Below, piece by piece: positions 24,232 through 31,327 of a stretch of DNA of 64,000 nucleotides (position 1 is the stretch's first letter; each line of letters opens with the position of its first letter). The notes under the pieces are model-generated. The model saw only the letters and a list, made by a program, of their open reading frames with translations, was not told the origin of the DNA and searched no databases. Position numbers and translations under genes: made by a program. The DNA is from Streptomyces griseus. Its GTDB lineage: Bacteria; Actinomycetota; Actinomycetes; Streptomycetales; Streptomycetaceae. The stretch lies in assembly GCF_900460065.1 (NCBI RefSeq), contig NZ_UAVD01000027.1, positions 362,759-426,758 on the forward strand, in the 5' to 3' direction.

Positions 24232-25140
24232 TCAGGCCGCAGACGTCGTCCCGGTGGAGGATGCGGCGGGGGTGCTCGTGTCCTCCCCGGCCTCCGGCGC
24301 CTCCAGGGCATCACGGATGGCGGCGGCCACCGTCGGGTGCACGGGCAGCGCGAGGTGTCCGATGCCGGTGACGCGTACGTTCACCGCGTCGAGATCGGGA
24401 TGATCGACGCAGGCGGTCGCGACGGGCACCATGAGCTGGTCCAACTCGCTCCAGAAGCTGACGAACCGGGTCCGGCAGCCGGGGGCGGGGGCGCGCAGCT
24501 CCTCGATCACGGAGGAGCCGCCGCGCATCTGACGCACGATGGGGTGAACGCCCGCCCCGGGGGCGACGGCGGTCCCCCCGTGCGGGGTTCCGAGCGTCAC
24601 CAGCGTGCGCACCCGCCGGTCACCGCCGAGCCGTTGTACGTAGTACCGGGCGATCAGGCCGCCGAGGCTGTGCCCCACGATGTCGACCCGGCTGTGCCCG
24701 GTGCGCTCGCAGACGTCCTCCACATGCCGTCCGAGCAGTTCGGCGGCGGTGCGGACGTCGCGGGTCAGCGGCGAGTAGTTGAGGGCTTCCAGGTGGCGAT
24801 GGCCGTGCCGGGTCAGTGCCCGCCGCAGGACGACGAACACGGAACGGTTGTCGATGAAGCCGTGCAGCAGGACGACCGGCGGCGCGACGGTGGGCGCGAC
24901 CGGCAGGGCGGCGGCCCCGGGCGGAGCGGCCCCGGCGTGGTCCGGGCCCTCGGCGCCGGAGCTCGTCGGCCGGACCGGCGGGCGGGGTGCGGTGCGGCGC
25001 TCCGGGGTGAGCCCGAAGGGGTAGGCGGCCAGGTGTCCGGCGAGGACGGCCAGCTCCAGCGCGGTGGCGGCGAGCAGCCCGGACGGCGGCCGGGGGCCCG
25101 GTGGGCGAAGCAGGCGGGAGAGGGAGGGGAGGAGCTTCAC
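24232..25140 (-). CDS. alpha/beta hydrolase, triacylglycerol-lipase-like
   Basis: Lipase/esterase-fold protein of 302 aa. The N-terminus has a hydrophobic segment (SGLLAATALELAVLAGHLAAYPFG) that may be a membrane anchor or uncleaved signal. The oxyanion loop VVLLHGFIDNRSVF, nucleophile elbow IVGHSLGGLIARYY (Ser in G-H-S-L-G), an Asp region (SELDQLMVP) and the His in GIGHLALP complete the catalytic triad. GTG 25140 has AGGAGG six bases upstream. It probably hydrolyses lipids or short esters at the membrane. It lies upstream of the M23 gene on the same strand with a 205-base gap; no shared role is evident. Confidence 0.88.
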   Translation of the reverse strand: MKLLPSLSRLLRPPGPRPPSGLLAATALELAVLAGHLAAYPFGLTPERRTAPRPPVRPTSSGAEGPDHAGAAPPGAAALPVAPTVAPPVVLLHGFIDNRSVFVVLRRALTRHGHRHLEALNYSPLTRDVRTAAELLGRHVEDVCERTGHSRVDIVGHSLGGLIARYYVQRLGGDRRVRTLVTLGTPHGGTAVAPGAGVHPIVRQMRGGSSVIEELRAPAPGCRTRFVSFWSELDQLMVPVATACVDHPDLDAVNVRVTGIGHLALPVHPTVAAAIRDALEAPEAGEDTSTPAASSTGTTSAA

Positions 25141-25483
25141 GGCCGGCCTCCTGCCTGGCGTACGGGGGAGGCGGCTCCTCGTCCCCGCATGCCCTCATGG
25201 GGTGTCCCCCCGTGGGGTGCCCGCGCGGGAGGCGCGGGCCTGCGGGCCGCAAGGGCCGCACCACCGTGCCGTGCGGCTGGCGGCGCGGTGGTACGACGAC
25301 CTCGTGGCGGCTCCCCTGGGGGTGTCCGATCGATCGCGACGGGTCGATGACGTCAGGCGAACATGTCCCACATGTGATTTCCCCCTCCCCGCCTGCCGCG
25401 AAACAGCGCCTTGCGGGATGCTGTGGATAACGTTCGTTCACATCCCCGGCCCTTCAGGCGCGGGAGACCAGGTGGAGGCAGTG
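25141..25483. other. 343-base intergenic region, divergent promoters, paired ACATGT palindromes
   Basis: No gene is supported here; a minus-strand ORF start at 25441 has no ribosome site or family likeness. ACATGT-CCC-ACATGT (25361-25375) is a perfect 15-base dyad made of two palindromes, about 110 bases before icmB, and may be an operator. The AT-richer stretch around 25420-25440 (GTGGATAACG) contains a possible -10 for icmB. Confidence 0.4.
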
Positions 25484-25897
<414 letters not shown>

Positions 25898-25944
25898 CCA
25901 CCGCCCCGCGGCGGGCCCGCCGCACACGGGGCCCGCGCGGGCGA

Positions 25945-25961
25945 CGGCGGTTCTGCCGCCG
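25945..25961. terminator. small hairpin between convergent icmB and DUF5691 genes
   Basis: CGGCGG (25945-25950), loop TTCTG, CCGCCG (25956-25961). A 16-base perfect palindrome also occurs at 25908-25923. The 225-base gap further holds two copies of CCCGCGTTCCCGC near 26070-26095. No gene seen. Confidence 0.4.
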
Positions 25962-26122
25962 CCCCGGGGGCGCGGCGGCCCGTCGCCGCGCCCGCCCGTG
26001 CGCCTGCGCGTCGGTGAGCCCGTGGGCGCGGCCGTCCACGGGCGTGTCGCGGCGCTCCCGCACCCGCCCGCGTTCCCGCCCGCGTTCCCGCCGTCGCCCG
26101 CCACGGCTGCCTCCCCGCCACA

Positions 26123-27826
26123 TCAGGACAGCAGTTCCGCCTCCATCGCGGCGCGCAGCCGCAGGGTGGAGACCAGGCGCTGGAAGGCTTCCGACCAGTA
26201 GCCGCCCGCCCCCGGCGACGCCCCCTCCTGCTCGTCCTGCGCGGCCGTCAGGACCTCCAGCCGGTCGGCCTCGGCCGGATCCAGGCAGCGTTCCGCGAGG
26301 CCCATCACTCCGCTGAAGCTCCAGGGATAGCTGCCGCCGTCCCGCGCGATGTCGAGGGCGTCGACCACCGCACGCCCGAGCGGCCCGGCCCAGGGCACCG
26401 TGCACACCCCGAGCAGCTGGAATGCCTCCGAGAGTCCGTGCGCGGCGATGAACTCGGCCACCCAGGATGCGCGTTCGGCCTGGTCCAGGATCGCGAGGAG
26501 CTTCGAGCGCTCGGCGATCGAGGCCGTCCCGGGCCCGTCCGCCGGGGGCGCCGAAGGATGCCCGAGCAGGGCCCGGGACCACCGCGGATTCCGCTGCCGC
26601 ACGGCCGCCCGGCACCAGGCGGCGTGGAGTTCGCCCGCCCAGTCGTCGGCGACGGGCAGGGCCACGACCTCCTCGGCGGGACGCCCGCCGAACCGCTCCT
26701 CCCAGCTGCCGAGCGGGGTGGCCTCCACCAACTGGCCGAGCCACCACGACCGTTCGCCCCGGCCGGTCGGCGGGACCGCGGCGACACCGTCGCGCTGCAT
26801 CGCCGCGTCGCACTCGTGCGGAGCCTCCACGGCGATGGAGGGGGTGTCCCCGGTGCGGTCCGGGCCCACGCAGGACATCGCGCGGGCCGCCATCCGCCCG
26901 GCGAGCGCCGACTCGGGCAGGGCGGAGAGCAGTTCGGCGGCGGTGGCACGGACATTGCGGCTGCGGTCGGACAGGGCCCGCTCCAGGAACGGCTCGTCGT
27001 CGCCCCCGAGCCCGGACCGCAGGGAGTCCAGGAACATCAGCCGGTCCTCGGCCCGTTCGGCCGGCCAGGTGGTGGCGAGCAGGGCGAGCCCGGCGGGCGG
27101 ATCCTGCGCCCGTACGGCGTCGAGCAGGGCGACCCGCTCCGCGAACAGCCCCTCCTCCCACAGCCGGCTCACCGCTTCCGGGTCCGAGACGTCGGGGTGG
27201 AGCGCCCCGCTCGCCGCGCCCCGCAGGGCGAACTTCCAGTCGGGGTTCAGCCCGGCCAGCCACAGACCGCGCGGCCCGGCGAACGCCAGCGCCTGCGGGC
27301 GCAGGTCCGTACGGGCGCGGGCGGCGTCCAGCAGCGCCGGCAACAGGGCCGCCGGGGCGCGGTAGCCCTGCCGGTTGGCGGTGGCCAGCCACTGCGGTAT
27401 CAGCTCGGTGAGGTCGGGGGCGGCGCCGCGCCGACCGCTGCCCGAGGGCGCGGCACGGTCGGCCAGCAATCGGGCGAGCCGGTGCCGGGCGGCCTCGGGG
27501 AGCGCCGGGCGGGGGTCGCGTGCGGCGGGCTCGGGCCGGGTCCCCGGCACGGCCGGCAGCAGTCCGGCCCGTTGCCGCACGGTGTGCCGCGCGGCGGCGT
27601 CCAGCAGGGCCCGCGGCGCGTCGGCCGGTACGGGGGCGGGGCCGCCGCGCGGCGCCGGGGGGCGACGGTCGGTGCCCAGCAGCGCCGAGGTGACCAGCTC
27701 CTCCCAGGGGAGGGAGCCGACGGAGGCGCGCGCGGCGGCGGTATCGGTGGTGGGCGCGGCGGCAGCGGCGGGGGAGGGGGCGTCGGTGGTGGCGGTCCGT
27801 GCGGTGGGGCCGGTCGTGCGAGGCAT
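26123..27826 (-). CDS. DUF5691 family protein
   Basis: Cytoplasmic protein of 567 aa without signal or membrane segments, of a family I recall as DUF5691. The N-terminus (1-35) is Ala/Pro/Thr-rich and disordered; the family-like motif WEELVTSALLGTDRR is at about residues 43-57, LARLLADRA and the W-L-A-G-L-N-P-D-W region follow, and the rest is helical, HEAT-like repeats rich in Leu/Ala/Arg with a few W-x-x-E elements. ATG 27826 has GGAGGGG. It is downstream of and co-directional with a SWIM-finger gene and opposite a MoxR/DUF5682/VWA operon; these five families recur together in actinobacteria. Biochemical role unknown. Confidence 0.75.
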   Translation of the reverse strand: MPRTTGPTARTATTDAPSPAAAAAPTTDTAAARASVGSLPWEELVTSALLGTDRRPPAPRGGPAPVPADAPRALLDAAARHTVRQRAGLLPAVPGTRPEPAARDPRPALPEAARHRLARLLADRAAPSGSGRRGAAPDLTELIPQWLATANRQGYRAPAALLPALLDAARARTDLRPQALAFAGPRGLWLAGLNPDWKFALRGAASGALHPDVSDPEAVSRLWEEGLFAERVALLDAVRAQDPPAGLALLATTWPAERAEDRLMFLDSLRSGLGGDDEPFLERALSDRSRNVRATAAELLSALPESALAGRMAARAMSCVGPDRTGDTPSIAVEAPHECDAAMQRDGVAAVPPTGRGERSWWLGQLVEATPLGSWEERFGGRPAEEVVALPVADDWAGELHAAWCRAAVRQRNPRWSRALLGHPSAPPADGPGTASIAERSKLLAILDQAERASWVAEFIAAHGLSEAFQLLGVCTVPWAGPLGRAVVDALDIARDGGSYPWSFSGVMGLAERCLDPAEADRLEVLTAAQDEQEGASPGAGGYWSEAFQRLVSTLRLRAAMEAELLS

Positions 27827-27907
27827 TTCCCCTCCAGCGGCAGGAACGAGCAGATGTCGGACTGGGGCGTGCGGGCGGACTGGCGGCGGGGCAGAGGCGG
27901 GACGGGG

Positions 27908-27998
27908 GATCGGGGCGGCGGGACAGGGAGGACAGGGCTGCGGGACGGGGCGGGACGGCGGATGGGGGCGACGGGGCGGCGGATCGGGGCGGCGGGAC
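27908..27998. repeat. 17-base direct repeat in a G-rich spacer
   Basis: GATCGGGGCGGCGGGAC occurs at 27908-27924 and 27982-27998, with related GGGACGGGGCGG units between. The strand bias is strong (almost all G on plus). It lies in the 176-base spacer between the DUF5691 and SWIM genes and codes for nothing recognisable. Confidence 0.6.
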
Positions 27999-28002
27999 GG
28001 GA

Positions 28003-29409
28003 TCAGACCAGCGGGACGATCGAGCCGCCCGGGGCGCCCCCGCCCTCCTCCGCCTGGACCGGGTCCCAGGCCGCGAACGGGTCGAAGCCGCGGTGGCCGA
28101 TCTCGCCGAACACGGTGACCGGGCCCCCGCCGGACAGGGCGACGAGCTTCCACAGCCCCGGCCGGGAGACCGCGGCCGGGGCGATCGGCAGCGCGGAATC
28201 GGCGTGCGCGTCCGCCAACTGCCAGCCGTCCTTCACCGGCACGGGTATGACGTCGCGCAGGGTGACCGGCCGGGCGTCCAGCCAGGGGTCCTCCCGCAGG
28301 GCGTCCCCGTAGACGGCCGGCGCGGCCGACGCGGCGATCCCCGGTGGCGGCCCGGCCGGGGCCAGGGTCCCGAACTGCTCGCCCAGCTCCGCCCGGAGCT
28401 GCCCGCCGCCCGGATACGGCGTCAGCTCGGCGTCGATGGTCGCGCCCACCGGCAGCGCCGGCGCCGGGGACCGGCCCGCCGCGCCGAACGAGAGCAGCAG
28501 GGCCGTACGGCCCGACTCCCGCCCGTACAGCCAGATCCGCCGGGCGACGATCCTGCCGTCCGGGGTGTCGTACTGCGCGAGGACCAGCCAGTGGTCACGG
28601 ACCGGGGCGCCCTCGGGGGACACGGGCAGTCCCACGCGCGTCCGCACCGTCGCGGCCAGCGGATCGGGCAGCCGCTCCCGGCCCAGCCAGGCCGTGTCCA
28701 GCAGATGGAGCAGACCGCACTCCTCCAGCAGGCGGGCCGGCCAGCCCGGGCCGGACCCGGTGATCGCGCCCAGCTCCCTCACCCGGGCGGCGAGCCCCGG
28801 GGCCTGGGCGTCGACCATGCGGGCCGCGGTCTCCTCCCAGAGGCCGTACTCCGCACGGTCGGTCGCGGCGAGTCCGCCGCGCAGCAGGTCCGCCAGGCGC
28901 TGCTCCAGCTCCTGGGCGCCGCCCGTGACGCGCTCGGCACGGCGCTCGGCCCGCTTCCTGGCGGCGGCGGGATCGGCGGGGCCTCTGGCGGCCTCACCGC
29001 CCGTGGCGGGCCCGCCCTCCTTTGCCGCGCGTCCGCGCCGGGCCCCGACCCATGCGGCGGCCCAGTCGGGGGGCTCGCCCGGCCGGAACGCGGCGTCGTC
29101 GGACGCCCGGAGCAGCAACAGCCCCAGCGCGTGCTTGCACGGGAACTTCCGGCTCGGGCAACTGCAGGAGTACGCGGGGCCGGTGGTGTCGACCACCGTG
29201 CGGTACGCCGCACCCCCGCTCCCTCCGCACAGGCCCCACACCGCGCCCGCCGTGTCGTGGCCCGTGCCCGTCCACGCGGTGTCCGCGCCGAGTCGCCCAC
29301 CCGCCGTGCGTGACGCGTCGTCAGGAGCCAGCGCCAGCACCTGCTCCACCGACCAGCGCGCCACCGGACCGCCGGTGGGCGAGGGTTCTCCCCCGTGAGA
29401 TAGCAGCAT
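28003..29409 (-). CDS. SWIM zinc finger protein
   Basis: Protein of about 468 aa with a single SWIM zinc finger C82-x-C84-x6-C91-x-H93 (SCSCPSRKFPCKH), a motif used for DNA or protein binding. Before it the segment RWSVEQVLALAPD is typical of this family; after it an Arg/Ala-rich coiled coil (about 125-160) and a large helical/beta C-terminal part without known catalytic motifs. ATG 29409 has GGAGG only one base away, so the exact start is uncertain. It is the first gene of the minus-strand SWIM-DUF5691 pair, divergent from the lipoprotein and MoxR genes. Likely part of one MoxR-linked functional module. Confidence 0.82.
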   Translation of the reverse strand: MLLSHGGEPSPTGGPVARWSVEQVLALAPDDASRTAGGRLGADTAWTGTGHDTAGAVWGLCGGSGGAAYRTVVDTTGPAYSCSCPSRKFPCKHALGLLLLRASDDAAFRPGEPPDWAAAWVGARRGRAAKEGGPATGGEAARGPADPAAARKRAERRAERVTGGAQELEQRLADLLRGGLAATDRAEYGLWEETAARMVDAQAPGLAARVRELGAITGSGPGWPARLLEECGLLHLLDTAWLGRERLPDPLAATVRTRVGLPVSPEGAPVRDHWLVLAQYDTPDGRIVARRIWLYGRESGRTALLLSFGAAGRSPAPALPVGATIDAELTPYPGGGQLRAELGEQFGTLAPAGPPPGIAASAAPAVYGDALREDPWLDARPVTLRDVIPVPVKDGWQLADAHADSALPIAPAAVSRPGLWKLVALSGGGPVTVFGEIGHRGFDPFAAWDPVQAEEGGGAPGGSIVPLV

Positions 29410-29565
29410 GCCTCCGACGGTAGGGGGCGCCACTGACACACCCCTCCGACCTGCGAAGCAGCCGCTCGGACCGGGATTTGACTTTGCCATTCCCTTACGT
29501 TTTTCTGCGACCTCCGGCGTACGGAAACGAGTCCGTGCCCGGTCCGATCCAGGGGGGATCCCGGA

Positions 29566-30030
29566 ATGAACCGCACCATCCGCACCGCACGTACCGCCAG
29601 AACCACCCGCCCGGTACGCGCCGCGGCCCACGCCCTCGCGATCGCGGGTCTCGTGCTCGGCCTCGGCGCCTGCTCGGCCGAGTCGGTGGACGAAGCGGTC
29701 GGCAAGGCGGTCGACACCGCCGTGGACGAGAAGTACGAGGTCACGTACGAGGTCACCGGCAAGAGCGTCGACGAGATCACCTACCACGGGGGCGGCGGGG
29801 AGGCCATGGACCCCAAGCTGGAGACCGTCACCTCGCCGACCCTGCCGTGGAAGAAGACCGTCGAGCTGCGCGGCATCATGCCGCCCGCCGTCATGCCGAT
29901 GGCCCTGGACGCGGGCGGCGCCGACGTCACCTGCACCATCACGTACAAGGGCGAGGTCATCAAGGAGGCGAAGGGGGAGGGCATGCTCACCGCGGGCGGC
30001 TGCGTCGCCGTGTCCCCGATCGCCGGCTGA
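29566..30030 (+). CDS. MmpS-like membrane lipoprotein
   Basis: Exported lipoprotein of 154 aa. A basic N-terminus (RTARTARTTRPVRAAA) and hydrophobic core lead to a lipobox LGLGAC near residue 36. The mature part shows the MmpS pattern: YEVTGKSVDEITYHG, LPWKKTVELRG, and a Cys pair (VTCTITYKG ... GGCVAV). MmpS proteins are periplasmic accessory partners of MmpL transporters in mycobacteria; here no MmpL gene is adjacent. ATG 29566 has AGGGGGGA upstream. The gene ends before a 14-bp terminator, so it is transcribed apart from moxR. Function in this organism unknown. Confidence 0.78.
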   Translation: MNRTIRTARTARTTRPVRAAAHALAIAGLVLGLGACSAESVDEAVGKAVDTAVDEKYEVTYEVTGKSVDEITYHGGGGEAMDPKLETVTSPTLPWKKTVELRGIMPPAVMPMALDAGGADVTCTITYKGEVIKEAKGEGMLTAGGCVAVSPIAG

Positions 30031-30112
30031 CCGGCTGACCGGCCGGCCGTCGCGCGTGGGGTCCGCGGCGGTGGGCCCGCGGGCGTGGCCGAGTCCCTCC
30101 CGGGTGTCTCCG

Positions 30113-30143
30113 AACGGGCCCTGACCAGCGGTCAGGGCCCGTT
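30113..30143 (+). terminator. 14-bp hairpin terminator after the lipoprotein gene
   Basis: AACGGGCCCTGACC (30113-30126), loop AGC, GGTCAGGGCCCGTT (30130-30143): a perfect 14-bp stem. The last bases run into TTGTCAGTG, a possible PafBC element of the next promoter. Confidence 0.85.
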
Positions 30144-30164
30144 GTCAGTGGCATGGTGCACGGT
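30142..30164 (+). promoter_or_regulatory. PafBC-like element upstream of moxR (imperfect -10)
   Basis: TTGTCAGTG (30142-30150), then eight bases and CACGGT (30159-30164). The upstream half is perfect, but the -10 has C in place of T at its first position, so activity is uncertain. The start codon of moxR is 38 bases further on. Confidence 0.35.
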
Positions 30165-30202
30165 GGGAACCACATCAGGTCGAACGATCTGGAGGGGGAT
30201 CC

Positions 30203-31327
30203 ATGACCGTGTCCGAAACCACCGCGGCCGTCGCGCCGGAGACGGGCGCCGAGGCGCTCCGCCCGCACGCCGAGGACGCGTTCGCCGACGAGTTGAAGGC
30301 GCTCGAAGCCGCCGACGACCGCCCCAGGCCCGCACGTTGGCGGCTCTCGCCCTGGGCCGTCGCCACGTATCTGCAGGGCGGGACCCTGCCGGACGGCACG
30401 GTGATCACGCCGAAGTACGTGGGTCCGCGCCGCCTGGTGGAGGTGGCCGTGACCACGCTCGCCACCGACCGGGCGCTGCTCCTGCTCGGCGTCCCCGGCA
30501 CGGCCAAGACCTGGGTGTCCGAGCATCTCGCCGCCGCCGTCAGCGGTGACTCGACGCTGCTCGTGCAGGGCACCGCGGGCACGCCCGAGGAAGCCGTCCG
30601 CTACGGGTGGAACTACGCCCATCTGCTCGCCCACGGCCCCAGCCGCGAGGCCCTGGTGCCCAGTCCGCTGATGCGGGCGATGTCCGAGGGCATGACCGCC
30701 CGGGTCGAGGAGCTGACCCGTATCCCCGCCGATGTGCAGGACTCGCTCATCACGATCCTGTCCGAGAAGACGCTCCCGGTTCCCGAGCTGGGGCAGGAGG
30801 TCCAGGCCGTCCGCGGCTTCAACCTCATCGCCACGGCGAACGACCGGGACCGCGGCGTCAACGAGCTGTCCAGCGCGTTGCGCCGCCGCTTCAACACCGT
30901 CGTACTGCCCCTGCCCGCCACCCCGGAGGCCGAGGTCGACATCGTGTCCCGGCGCGTCGACCAGATCGGCCGCTCGCTCGATCTGCCCGCGGCGCCGGAG
31001 GGCCTGACCGAGATCCGGCGCGTGGTGACGGTCTTCCGCGAACTGCGTGACGGGGTGACCGCCGACGGACGCACCAAGCTCAAGTCCCCCTCCGGCACGC
31101 TCTCCACCGCGGAGGCGATCTCCGTCGTCACCCACGGTCTCGCGCTGGCGGCCCACTTCGGCGACGGCGTCCTGCGCCCCGGCGACGTCGCAGCGGGCAT
31201 CCTCGGCGCGGTCGTCCGGGACCCGGCGGCGGACCGGGTGGTCTGGCAGGAGTATCTGGAGACCGTGGTCCGCGAGCGGGACGGCTGGAAGGACTTCTAC
31301 CGCGCCTGCCGCGAGGTGTCCGCATGA
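30203..31327 (+). CDS. MoxR-family AAA+ ATPase
   Basis: AAA+ ATPase of 374 aa, of the MoxR chaperone class that remodels or activates partner complexes, usually with a VWA protein. Walker A GVPGTAKT is at residues 96-103, a MoxR-type Walker B/sensor 1 region follows (ARVEELTRIPADVQDSLITILSE, then FNLIATANDRDRG), the Arg finger area is SSALRRRFN, and sensor 2 lies in the C-terminal helical domain. ATG 30203 has GGAGGGGGA. It overlaps the DUF5682 gene by four bases (ATGA), which overlaps the VWA gene in the same way, so the three are translated as one unit. Confidence 0.92.
   Translation: MTVSETTAAVAPETGAEALRPHAEDAFADELKALEAADDRPRPARWRLSPWAVATYLQGGTLPDGTVITPKYVGPRRLVEVAVTTLATDRALLLLGVPGTAKTWVSEHLAAAVSGDSTLLVQGTAGTPEEAVRYGWNYAHLLAHGPSREALVPSPLMRAMSEGMTARVEELTRIPADVQDSLITILSEKTLPVPELGQEVQAVRGFNLIATANDRDRGVNELSSALRRRFNTVVLPLPATPEAEVDIVSRRVDQIGRSLDLPAAPEGLTEIRRVVTVFRELRDGVTADGRTKLKSPSGTLSTAEAISVVTHGLALAAHFGDGVLRPGDVAAGILGAVVRDPAADRVVWQEYLETVVRERDGWKDFYRACREVSA

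Noticed and set aside
25141..25441. Minus-strand ORF beginning at 25441 and a possible cobalamin riboswitch before icmB
   Set aside because: The ORF has no ribosome site and reads into the lipase in another frame; no B12-box sequence was found.
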